A stretch of DNA of 42,275 bases. Source: an uncultured Clostridia bacterium (GTDB lineage Bacteria > Bacillota > Clostridia > Christensenellales > Aristaeellaceae). The translations under genes were made by a program, and so were the position numbers. The notes under the pieces are model-generated. The model made no database searches, was not told where the DNA came from, and saw nothing but the letters and a program-made list of their open reading frames with translations. This document shows positions 8,601-14,684 of the stretch, one piece after another; position 1 is the first letter of the stretch, and each line of letters starts with the position of its first letter. The stretch covers positions 1 through 42,275 of the forward strand of contig CAKTYE010000015.1 in NCBI GenBank assembly GCA_934631985.1, given 5' to 3'.

Positions 8601-9121
8601 TGAACTTTGCATTTTTGCTGATGCTGCTGGGCCGTCTGCGGGATGCCTGCGGCGCGGCGGCGGATACGCCCGTATGCCTTGCGGGGCGCGGTGCGTTGTG
8701 GCTTTATCGCCTGTCCCCGGCGCTGAAAAAGGCGCTGATGCCCTTCCTGAACATGGGGCAGGAGACGGACGCGGAGCAGGCGCTGATTGTCAGTGCGGCC
8801 CCGAAGCAGGAGGTAGCGCAGGGCCTTTTGACGCTGACGCATTTGTCGGACAAGCCCCCGACAGAGGAGAAGGCCAAGGGCGGTCAGGTGCAGCTTCCTG
8901 CGGGACTGCTGACGCGCTTTCTGCTGCTGTTCCGGCAGCAGTTTCCCCAGGCGGCGGCGCGGGCGCTGCCACGGCTTTATGATGTGTCGGGCCAGCTGAC
9001 GCGGGAGGCTGCAGCGATGCTGCATGCGGTGGAGGAGAATCATTTCCCCTGCGCCGCGGAGGAGGAGCTGCGGGTTTTGGCGGAGTGCCTTGCGGCGGTG
9101 AAGCAAAGCTGGCAAGAGTGA
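5621..9121 (+). CDS. Giant protein with C-terminal Hsp70/actin-like ATPase domain
   Basis: 1166 residues. The C-terminal ~490 carry the actin/Hsp70 ATPase signatures in order: phosphate-1 LDFGTTGTAVA (about 677-687), phosphate-2 TMDVGGGSAELG (about 879-890), and an adenosine-type motif VCLAGRGA (about 1017-1024). The first ~670 residues have no motif I recognise. They are soluble, acidic and rich in Leu, Ala and Glu, with many short hydrophobic helices. No signal peptide or membrane helix is visible, so the protein is cytoplasmic. It overlaps the tubulin-like gene by ATGA and ends the operon at a strong terminator. Hsp70-family proteins are normally 500-650 residues, so the N-terminal extension is the unusual part. 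A plausible role is an ATPase that drives assembly or disassembly of the tubulin-like partner (inference). Confidence 0.82.
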   Translation: MSEETRKKQAEKRAADAKTPYLTFLPHQQEGYDPGLHTETGIVTDGGAQPWRWLEDFALHLDAGDMEEAGFAIPDALAVEQMTRRMLRQRTEAVDETAQGAWRGVLALLLLWDGWVRNDSWPTLTLENLTDAADPFTGSVRAAMSPERWAEGLRLFALNAPGEDEKHPLALVSRRTVITPAADMGDLNQVLPDCVTWYDRAQQRFTDPCDKLPASERGRLAAQLRLLIRMNEEQAAGSSLYDAVGGLVAPLRHFLEDLRQEHRQARAALEAGEEAAVRGLGTRIKAVYALRHEVDFAGFTSWEEALPMAALTENALVRCFLPTDADLPEQGTPPTQTLWCWQGIPFAVEDGELLLAPTGHPREAEALRTLRENLFLLENCSPTFRAHLAERLSDLQGEMEGRQSLSAAVREQVAGWRTEVLAPLDISEQELHLTCPAQRCLPAFALLLREYLGLDDAEITANPFSPLLTLADNAPADALGDARLNGCCALPGTLYEPACMALPPLSAALCQYLTEQGRTAEGCALAAEKMTFTRDFSAQPERVEAAFTLCRVQREAHAELTRTVVLHRVYTDRQIYHVSAEQLPTVTVWPCVPFRQAQWRWYHVYVHRMEALDVWGYAQGVWRQGRVQAAPGRSWQVLRTETCPDYLVLRKGALGCGALPNLLPPCEVRRGESAVLALDFGTTGTAVAMAQGGSILPLKLDNLQRTLLHGPFAAPLGDEFLPNAPIGGVRFSVMETFTDDPAQWQEPLLDGHAFTPTSLMAICRKEGARLYYGLKWGQEDYCRRLNALFLRQVMAEALLMAHLHGASDVSWRIAMPMALPLVRRQGYLRQMQELAQQVSEDTGVPLTPGIAPVQWAEEGEAVGAYFLHRDEVSGAGFLTMDVGGGSAELGCWANGVGRTVSLPLGAQSMLLEALLKNPARLTEDFGRVLDHPQLLRELKELVAQLTQANQNDHPSKCRFLLDAFLGEQLNPLARHMNLYYEQGRCTYTQALLLLNFAFLLMLLGRLRDACGAAADTPVCLAGRGALWLYRLSPALKKALMPFLNMGQETDAEQALIVSAAPKQEVAQGLLTLTHLSDKPPTEEKAKGGQVQLPAGLLTRFLLLFRQQFPQAAARALPRLYDVSGQLTREAAAMLHAVEENHFPCAAEEELRVLAECLAAVKQSWQE

Positions 9122-9131
9122 AGAAAATAGG

Positions 9132-9170
9132 AAAAAGCGTCGCTCACAGGAAGGTGGGCGACGCTTTTTT
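9132..9170 (+). terminator. Terminator of the tubulin/Hsp70 operon
   Basis: The inverted repeat AAAGCGTCGC/GCGACGCTTT has a 14-base loop and ends in six T. It starts 10 bases after the stop of the Hsp70-like gene. Confidence 0.92.
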
Positions 9171-9323
9171 GGGGCTTGTTATAGTAAGCGAGGTTTCCAG
9201 CTGCTAGGCAGGTGGTGGAAGATATACTCGGTTGCTGGGGTAGCAACCAGCTTATAAAGTCGCAGCTATACGCGCAGGCTTGGCGGCACACCCCCGCGAT
9301 GGTTTCCCAGCTAGAGAGCGTTT

Positions 9324-9574
9324 CGTCCGTCTGCGGACGGACGACCCACTTTGCACTCGGGCAAAGTGGGCAAAGCCGCCCGGGGGCCAGCCAAAATTTC
9401 CATGCAGCTAAGGCTGGCCCCCGGACCCCGTGGCTGCTCCCAGCCATCGCCTGGATCGGAGCCTTCCCAGGGGGACACAACCGGGCATTCCTTCGGTTCC
9501 GCTCCATGGCATTCCGTCGGCTGACCGTATACAGCCGCCGGAACGCCTTGTCGCTTAGGAGTGGTGGGAGCAGC
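9324..9574. other. Gene-free, highly structured segment with five inverted repeats
   Basis: No convincing gene lies in 9171-9695. The segment holds consecutive perfect or near-perfect hairpins: 8 bp at 9324-9331/9336-9343; 10 bp at 9345-9354/9361-9370; and 12 bp at 9381-9392/9412-9423. Beyond these, a 9-bp pair (9433-9441/9566-9574) encloses a 14-of-16 bp stem at 9508-9523/9532-9547. Open frames crossing it have no ribosome site and low-complexity translations. It may be a structured RNA, a MITE-like element or a repeat relic. Confidence 0.6.
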
Positions 9575-9642
9575 AAAAAGTTACCTGCCCCTGAAAGTAC
9601 CATTGTGTAACATGGGCGCATTAAAGCCGCACCTTACACCAA

Positions 9643-9681
9643 AAGCCTCCTTCCGTAGAGGGAGGACGGCAGGTTATCATT
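9643..9681 (-). repeat. Degenerate copy of dispersed hairpin repeat
   Basis: Read on the minus strand it ends in GGAGGCTTTTGG after a CCTCC-GGAGG hairpin, like the copies at 13560-13616 and 17916-17976. It lies in the gap before the DUF975 gene. Confidence 0.45.
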
Positions 9682-9696
9682 TGAAGTGCAACACCC

Positions 9697-9737
9697 CAAA
9701 AAAGCAAGGGAAGCGTCCACACAAGCGACGCTTCCCC
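9697..9737 (-). terminator. Terminator for the DUF975 gene
   Basis: On the minus strand the stem GGGAAGCGTC/GACGCTTCCC is followed by TTGCTTTTTT. It lies about 50 bases past the DUF975 stop codon. Confidence 0.85.
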
Positions 9738-9785
9738 TAAATCTATTTCATTACAGCAAGCATCAACAGCAGGCCTGGCGCTGCC

Positions 9786-10709
9786 TTACCGCACCGTTCC
9801 ATTCTCCCCCGCGTCTCGCAGCGCGTCGGTTCCGGGCAGCCCTTCTCTCCATGCGTCATAGAAGGCGCACAGGCTGCAGGACCGATAGACGCTCAACGCA
9901 AGGTTCAAAGCGAGACTTACCAGCAGATAGGCGATTTGTCCAAACATGCTGAAAACAAGGTTGCCCACCAGCGAAATCAGCAGCGACCAGCCGAAGAAGG
10001 ACAGGTACATCATGAACAGGTTCAGCTTTTGATGCGCCATGGCCTGCTTGCTGGAGGTGATGCAGTCACGGATGCGCCAGTCGGGGTGGTCGGCAAGGAA
10101 ATACATGCTCAGCGCATAGCGGAACACCGCGAGGATGGCGGGAATGATGGCGCCCAGATACCCAACGATGCTGAAGGTAATGAGCCAGCTTGCACCATAG
10201 CCCGAAAGGCTGTTGCTGCTCATGGCGATGAGCATGACGACGGTCAGCACGGCAAGACCCGGCAGGCTCCAGGCCATGGACTTCAGGAACATGAGAATTT
10301 CCAGTCCCAGGCCCTTCAGCCAGCTGGACGCGCGGGAAAAGACAGCCGTCCAGCGCTGCTCGGTGTTGCCGCGCAACAGCTCCAGAAAATAGTGCGTTAC
10401 GCCCAGGGTGAACATGGGTGCTGCCAGCATCGAAGCAAGGGTCAGCAGATTTGCGACCAGCCGACTGGGGCCGAAGTGTGCGTTCAGCAGCTTCAGCACC
10501 GCGTTGGGATCGATCAGGTCAGAGGTCTGGGCCTGCTGAAGCAGAAGCAGCATCTGGCTGGATAGATCATTGCCCTGCAGGGTGGACGCAACCTGGCTGG
10601 CCCAGCTCAACAGAGAGGAGATCGTCATGATGAGCAGCGCGGTCTGCCAGTGTCCGGCAAGGGCCTTGCGGGCCTTCAGGCGCAGGAATACGTTTTGCTT
10701 TTCAGGCAT
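9786..10709 (-). CDS. DUF975-family integral membrane protein
   Basis: 307 residues with about six hydrophobic helices. The N-terminal pattern (RLKARKALAGHWQTALLIM) and the C-terminal aromatic segment ending in YDAWREG fit DUF975 membrane proteins of Firmicutes, whose function is unknown. AAAGGGGG nine bases before the ATG supports the start. It is a single-gene unit with its own terminator, downstream of the minus-strand DIP1984-type gene but separated from it by about 295 bases. The family call is fairly sure; no role can be read from the context. Confidence 0.75.
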   Translation of the reverse strand: MPEKQNVFLRLKARKALAGHWQTALLIMTISSLLSWASQVASTLQGNDLSSQMLLLLQQAQTSDLIDPNAVLKLLNAHFGPSRLVANLLTLASMLAAPMFTLGVTHYFLELLRGNTEQRWTAVFSRASSWLKGLGLEILMFLKSMAWSLPGLAVLTVVMLIAMSSNSLSGYGASWLITFSIVGYLGAIIPAILAVFRYALSMYFLADHPDWRIRDCITSSKQAMAHQKLNLFMMYLSFFGWSLLISLVGNLVFSMFGQIAYLLVSLALNLALSVYRSCSLCAFYDAWREGLPGTDALRDAGENGTVR

Positions 10710-11003
10710 TGGGGAGATCCCCCTTTCTTCTTTCAGGCGGTAGGAATATCAACGGAAAGCATCATAGCATACTTTTGAAGGGCTGGCAAACCCAAAGGGA
10801 CAAATTTCCCCTTGGATCGTAAGCGTTCCCCAGACCCACCCTCATCCGCAGTCAATGCCGGGTTGTGCGCTGTGCAAAATGAATCATGCGGCTGTGCGGT
10901 ATCGGGGCTTGCGGTATGCGATATTGCCCTGCCCATGGGCTGCATGATGCGGCTGTATGCTCCGCCGCCGAGCGGTCATTCGCCCTGCGGATTACCCTCG
11001 CGC
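10710..11003. other. Intergenic gap without a recognisable gene
   Basis: 294 bases between two minus-strand genes. Open frames crossing it lack ribosome sites and resemble no protein. GCGGCTGT, GCGGTAT and GCATGATGCGGCTGT are loosely repeated at 10888-10955. No clear promoter or terminator is visible. Confidence 0.4.
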
Positions 11004-11453
11004 TTACAATTCGGTGGCCCAGTTGGTCATCTGAATCAGGTTATCCGTGCGGCGCAGCTCGGCGGCAAAGCCGTCAGCCTGCTTTTGCAGGGCGCGCACA
11101 TCCACGGCGCTGAGGATGCGAATCTCCGTATGCGCGGCGCGGGAAGCCAGCTGACTGGCCTGCTCTGCCAGCTCCCGGCAGGCGTCTGCCTTCAGGCGAA
11201 GGCAGTCCCGCTTCGCCATCAGCGCGGTGAGCGTCTGCCCTTCCACCAGGGTCTGACTGTTGCGCAGATTGATCTGCGTCATCAGCGCTTCCAGGCGGTT
11301 TGCGCAGGCAAGCAGCTCCTGCCACAATTCATTGGGATCCTCGGCAGGTTTTTCTCCCTCCTGCACCAGTGCGTTGCTTTCCAAACGGCTGCGGAGCTGC
11401 GCAATGCGGCGGTTCAGGTCGGCGCGCTCCTGTAAGGCTTCAGCCAGCTTCAT
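11004..11453 (-). CDS. DIP1984-family protein
   Basis: 149 residues starting MKLAEALQERADLNRRIAQL. The helical, Arg/Glu/Leu-rich sequence with the motif KLAEAL..RADL..RI..L and the C-terminal ELRRTDNLIQMTNW matches the DIP1984 family, named after a Corynebacterium protein and sometimes labelled septicolysin-like. Its biochemical role is not established. The start is ATG at 11453, placed by AAAGGAGG; a longer frame reaching 11549 would run back through the promoter. The minus-strand promoter is TTTCCC-17-TATGCT with an extended TGc, divergent from rpsB. Confidence 0.75.
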   Translation of the reverse strand: MKLAEALQERADLNRRIAQLRSRLESNALVQEGEKPAEDPNELWQELLACANRLEALMTQINLRNSQTLVEGQTLTALMAKRDCLRLKADACRELAEQASQLASRAAHTEIRILSAVDVRALQKQADGFAAELRRTDNLIQMTNWATEL

Positions 11454-11483
11454 AAATAATCCTCCTTTGTTTCTCTGGCACTT

Positions 11484-11512
11484 AGCATAGCACAAACCCC
11501 GGCAAAGGGAAA
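11484..11512 (-). promoter_or_regulatory. Promoter of the DIP1984-family gene
   Basis: On the minus strand, the weak -35 TTTCCC (11507-11512) and -10 TATGCT (11484-11489) are 17 bases apart. The -10 is preceded by TGc, an extended -10. Confidence 0.5.
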
Positions 11513-11542
11513 CGCTTTTCGTGAAAAAAGCTGCGAAAACCC

Positions 11543-11571
11543 TTGTCAAAGCGGGGCCTGTGTGCTATAAT
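11543..11571 (+). promoter_or_regulatory. Promoter of rpsB
   Basis: TTGTCA at 11543-11548 and TATAAT at 11566-11571 are 17 bases apart; TGc before the -10 makes it extended. The leader to the rpsB ATG is about 100 bases and contains a CGGG...CCCG hairpin. An S2-binding leader is possible but cannot be shown by eye. Confidence 0.85.
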
Positions 11572-11676
11572 CTACCCGATTACGCACCTTTGCTTCGCGA
11601 ATGCTTGTGTCGGGTCTGCGCCCGATGGCTCATCGCCCTGAAGCAGAGGGTGGAAAAAACAAGGAGGAATACCCCA

Positions 11677-12426
11677 ATGGCAGTTATTTCCATGAAGCAG
11701 CTGCTGGAGGCTGGCGTCCACTTCGGCCACCAGACCCGCCGCTGGAACCCCAAAATGGCGCAGTACATCTTCACCGAGCGCAATGGCATCTACATCATCG
11801 ACCTGCAGAAGACCGTCCGCAAGATCGACGAAGCCTATGCTTTCGTGCGCGACATCGCCATGGAGGGCAAGACCATCCTGTTCGTCGGCACCAAGAAGCA
11901 GGCGCAGGAGTCCATTGAGTCCGAGGCCAAGCGCTGCAACATGTACTATGTGAACAACCGCTGGCTGGGCGGCATGCTGACCAACTTCCGCACCATCCGC
12001 AGCCGCGTGGAGCGCCTGAACCAGATCGACAAGATGGAGCAGAACGGTCAGTTCGACGTGCTGCCCAAGAAGGAAGTCATCAACCTGATCCACGAGCGTG
12101 AAAAGCTCGAGGCGAACCTGGGCGGCATCCGCGAAATGAAGAAGCTGCCCGGCGCGCTGTTCGTTGTGGATCCCCGCAAGGAGCACATCGCCGTGACCGA
12201 GGCCCGCATTCTGGGCATCCCGATCGTGGGTATCGTGGACACCAACTGCGACCCCGACGAGATCGACTACGTCATCCCCGGCAACGACGACGCTATCCGC
12301 GCCGTGAAGCTGATCGCCGGCAAGATGGCTGACGCTGTGCTGGAAGGCAAGCAGGGCGAGCAGATGGACGACGGCGCTGCCGTTGCCGAGGAAGCCGCCA
12401 AGGTTGAGGAGACCGTGGAGGCCTGA
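11677..12426 (+). CDS. rpsB: 30S ribosomal protein S2 (uS2)
   Basis: 249 residues, the usual length. S2 hallmarks include MKQLLEAGVHFGHQTRRWNPKM, GTKKQAQE, RWLGGMLTNF, PGALFVVDPRKEHIAVTEA and PIVGIVDTNCDPD. It binds the 30S head-body junction. The C-terminal ~20 residues are an acidic Ala/Glu/Val tail. AAGGAGG at 11661-11667 selects ATG 11677, and the in-frame codons before it are leader. It is followed by tsf, with a terminator between them. Confidence 0.98.
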   Translation: MAVISMKQLLEAGVHFGHQTRRWNPKMAQYIFTERNGIYIIDLQKTVRKIDEAYAFVRDIAMEGKTILFVGTKKQAQESIESEAKRCNMYYVNNRWLGGMLTNFRTIRSRVERLNQIDKMEQNGQFDVLPKKEVINLIHEREKLEANLGGIREMKKLPGALFVVDPRKEHIAVTEARILGIPIVGIVDTNCDPDEIDYVIPGNDDAIRAVKLIAGKMADAVLEGKQGEQMDDGAAVAEEAAKVEETVEA

Positions 12427-12462
12427 CATCCGGCCCCGATCCCCTGAAACAGCAAAGGTGGA

Positions 12463-12495
12463 GGGGGAGCTTTCTCGAAAAGCTCCCCCTTTTTT
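12463..12495 (+). terminator. Intercistronic terminator between rpsB and tsf
   Basis: The stem GGGGGAGCTTT/AAAGCTCCCCC has a four-base loop and is followed by six T. It lies 36 bases after the rpsB stop and 34 bases before tsf, so tsf is transcribed by read-through or from its own promoter. Confidence 0.9.
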
Positions 12496-12529
12496 CAAAA
12501 AATTGTATTGATTAAAGGAGGCTATCCCA

Positions 12530-13453
12530 ATGGCAGCTGTTACTTCTGCTATGGTAAAGGAACTGCGCGAGCGCACCAGCGCCGGCATGATGGATTGCAA
12601 GAAGGCTCTGGTCGAGAGCGACGGCGACATGGACAAGGCCATTGAATGGCTGCGAGAGAAGGGCCTGAGCCAGGCCGCCAAGAAGGCCAGCCGTATCGCG
12701 GCGGAGGGCGTTGTAGCCCAGTACACCAACGAGGACGCCACTGTGGGCGTGATCGTTGAGGTCAACTGCGAGACTGACTTCGTGGCGAAGACCGACAACT
12801 TCCTGAACTTTGCCAACAATGTGGCGAAGCACATCGCGCTGGCGAATCCCGCGGATGTGGATGCGCTGCTGGCTCAGAAGTTCGTGGACGACGAGACCAA
12901 GACGGTTTCCGACTTGGTGAGCGAGGCCACCGTGGCGATCGGCGAGAAGATCAGCATCCGTCGTTTTGCCCGTTATGAGACTGCCGGCGAGGTTTCCACC
13001 TACATCCACATGCTGGGCAAGGTGGGCGTGCTGGTGGAGGTTTCCACCGACAAGAAGTGCGACGAAGTGAAGACCTTCGCCCATGACCTGGCGCTGCAGA
13101 TCGCTGCTGCCAAGCCTGAGGCTGTCCGCCGCGAGGAAGTGGATGCTTCCAAGCTGGAGAAGGAAAAGGAGATCCTGCGTGCGCAGGCGCTGAACGAGGG
13201 CAAGCCCGAGAAGATCGTCGAGCGCATGGTGGAAGGCCGTATCGAGAAGTACTACAAGGAAGTCTGCCTGCTGGATCAGCCCTTCGTCAAGGATGGCGAT
13301 AAGTCCATCAAGGGCCTGATGGCTGAGGTGGCGAAGGCCTCCGGCGCGAACCTGGACATCGTGCGCTTCACCCGTTTCGAGCGCGGCGAGGGCATCGAAA
13401 AGCGTCAGGATAACTTTGCGGAGGAGATCGCCGCGCAGATGAAGAAGGCGTAA
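12530..13453 (+). CDS. tsf: Elongation factor Ts
   Basis: 307 residues, normal for EF-Ts, the GDP-exchange factor of EF-Tu. The N-terminal UBA-like domain (VKELRERTSAGMMDCKKAL) and the core motif EVNCETDFVAKT, with the TDFV residues that contact EF-Tu, are clear. The C-terminal module includes LLDQPFVKD and RFERGEGIEK. AAAGGAGG at 12515-12522 precedes ATG 12530. It pairs with rpsB as in most bacteria. Confidence 0.98.
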   Translation: MAAVTSAMVKELRERTSAGMMDCKKALVESDGDMDKAIEWLREKGLSQAAKKASRIAAEGVVAQYTNEDATVGVIVEVNCETDFVAKTDNFLNFANNVAKHIALANPADVDALLAQKFVDDETKTVSDLVSEATVAIGEKISIRRFARYETAGEVSTYIHMLGKVGVLVEVSTDKKCDEVKTFAHDLALQIAAAKPEAVRREEVDASKLEKEKEILRAQALNEGKPEKIVERMVEGRIEKYYKEVCLLDQPFVKDGDKSIKGLMAEVAKASGANLDIVRFTRFERGEGIEKRQDNFAEEIAAQMKKA

Positions 13454-13515
13454 GCAGGTCGGCTTTCCCTTCGGGAAAAAGCCCCTGTGACGCGGCTTAT
13501 ACATCAACGCAAGGT

Positions 13516-13550
13516 AAGGAGGAACGCGCGTCAGGGCGTTCCTCCTTTTG
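13516..13550 (+). terminator. Terminator after tsf
   Basis: A perfect 12-bp stem (13516-13527/13536-13547) with an 8-base loop ends in CCTTTTG. It lies 63 bases past the tsf stop. A smaller GGCTTTCCC-TTCG-GGAAA hairpin precedes it at 13461-13484. Confidence 0.8.
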
Positions 13551-13559
13551 CATAGGTGG

Positions 13560-13616
13560 AGGGGACGGAACCCCTCCGTCCCTTCGGGACACCTCCCCTT
13601 TCAGGGGAGGCTTTTG
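13560..13616 (+). repeat. Dispersed hairpin repeat, left flank of the tandem array
   Basis: Two short hairpins lie in series, GTCCC-TTCG-GGGAC and CCTCCCC-TTTCA-GGGGAGG, ending in GGCTTTTGG. The same architecture recurs at 14424-14494 and, inverted, at 17916-17976 and 9643-9681. Confidence 0.65.
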
Positions 13617-13632
13617 GTCGGGGGTGCGCGAT

Positions 13633-14430
13633 GCCGCAGCGGGGGAGTATCTTCTAAAATAAAAAGAGGTCCCCCGAACCTTCATGCCCCGAAGGTCCAG
13701 GGCGATCGGAAAGCCCTGGTCGCGTCCGCAGATGCGAAAACTTCCTGCTGGGAGTGCGTGCTGCCGCAGCGGGGGAGTATCTTCTAAAAATAATAGGAGG
13801 TTCCCCGAAACTTCATGCCCCGAAGGTCCAGGGTGATCAGAAAGCCCTGGTCGCGTCCGCAGACACGAAAGCTCTCTGCTGGAACTGTTAGCTGCCGCAG
13901 CGGGGGAGTATCTTCTAAAATAAAAAGAGGTTCCCCGAACCTTCATGCCCCGAAGGTCCAGGGCGATCGGAAAGCCCTGGTTGCGTCCGCAGACGCGAAA
14001 ACTTCCTGCTGGGAGTGCGTGCTGCCGCAGCGGGGGAGTATCTTCTAAAATAATAGGAGGTTCCCCGAACCTTCATGCCCCGAAGGTCCAGGGCGATCGG
14101 AAAGCCCTGGTCGCGTTCGCAGACGCGAAAGCTCTTTGCTGGGAGTGCGTGCTGCCGCAGCGGGGGAGTATCTTCTAAAATAAAAAGAGGTCCCCCCGAA
14201 TCTTCATGCCCCGAAGGTCCAGGGCGATCGGAAAGCCCTGGTCGCGTCCGCAGACGCGAAAACTTCCTGCTGGGAGTGCGTGCTGCCGCAGCGGGGGGAG
14301 TATCTTCTAAAATAATAGGAGGTTCCCCGAACCTTCATGCCCCGAAGGTTCAGGGCGATCGGAAAGCCCTGGTCGCGTCCGCAGACGCGAAAGCTCTTTG
14401 CTGGGAGTGCGTGCTGCCGCAGCGGGGGAT
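13633..14430. repeat. Six tandem ~130-bp structured repeats plus a partial seventh
   Basis: Units begin with GCCGCAGCGGGGGAGTATCT at 13633, 13763, 13894, 14024, 14154 and 14285; the partial last begins at 14416. The period is 130-131 bp. Each unit contains three hairpins: ACCTTC/GAAGGT, CCAGGGC/GCCCTGG and GCGTC/GACGC. Units alternate in two variants: odd units have AAAAAGAGG and AAAACTTCCTGCT, and even units have AATAGGAGG and AAAGCTCTnTGCT. The real higher-order period is therefore about 261 bp. Frames of about 77 codons cross it only because the repeat lacks stops; 130 is not a multiple of 3, so no common frame is kept. No ribosome site stands out. Confidence 0.93.
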
Positions 14431-14494
14431 ATATCCTCCACCATCCACCCTGCGGGTGGCTGGTCCCCCTCCTTCTGCGGAAGGAGGCAAGACG
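14424..14494 (+). repeat. Dispersed hairpin repeat, right flank of the tandem array
   Basis: ATATATCC is followed by CCACCC-TGC-GGGTGG and CCTCCTT-CTGC-GGAAGGAGG hairpins. It has the same orientation and layout as the left-flank copy at 13560-13616. Confidence 0.6.
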
Positions 14495-14616
14495 CTGGCG
14501 CGGGGAGGAACAGGGCTGCTTTTATAAGCAGAATGCTTGCTTCCTTTGCTTATTGGTCCAGCAGCTTATAAGAATCATACCGTTATAATATATTACATTG
14601 GTCTTCGGGAGGGAGC

Positions 14617-14656
14617 GCGAGGGAGGTGCTTCTGGCACAGAAGCAGCCTCCCTCGC
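14617..14656 (+). promoter_or_regulatory. Large hairpin in the aroA leader
   Basis: A 17-bp stem (14617-14633/14639-14656, one bulged G) with a 5-base GGCAC loop lies 29 bases before the aroA start. No T-run follows, so it is not a simple terminator. It may affect aroA translation or mRNA stability. AT-rich DNA just upstream offers a possible promoter (TTATAA at 14566, TATATT at 14589, 17 apart). Confidence 0.6.
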
Positions 14657-14684
14657 ATCACCTTTCCGAGCCTAAGGAGCCGTT

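Noticed and set aside
9212..9610. 132-codon plus frame and 193-codon minus frame in the gap after the Hsp70-like gene
   Set aside because: They run through the hairpin cluster, lack ribosome sites and give no recognisable protein.
9786..11453. The two minus-strand genes as part of the tubulin/Hsp70 system
   Set aside because: They are on the opposite strand behind a terminator and a 600-base gap and belong to families found alone elsewhere.
13633..14430. Possible CRISPR array
   Set aside because: Units are near-identical along their whole 130-bp length with no unique spacers, and there are no cas genes.
13497..14527. Several 70-150 codon frames on both strands across the tandem repeats, some with repeated peptide motifs
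   Set aside because: They arise from the absence of stops in a GC-rich repeat. The 130-131 bp period shifts frame each unit, and no ribosome site or conserved start supports translation.
14601..14684. T-box or terminator-type attenuator before aroA
   Set aside because: There is no TGGNACC motif and no T-run after the hairpin.
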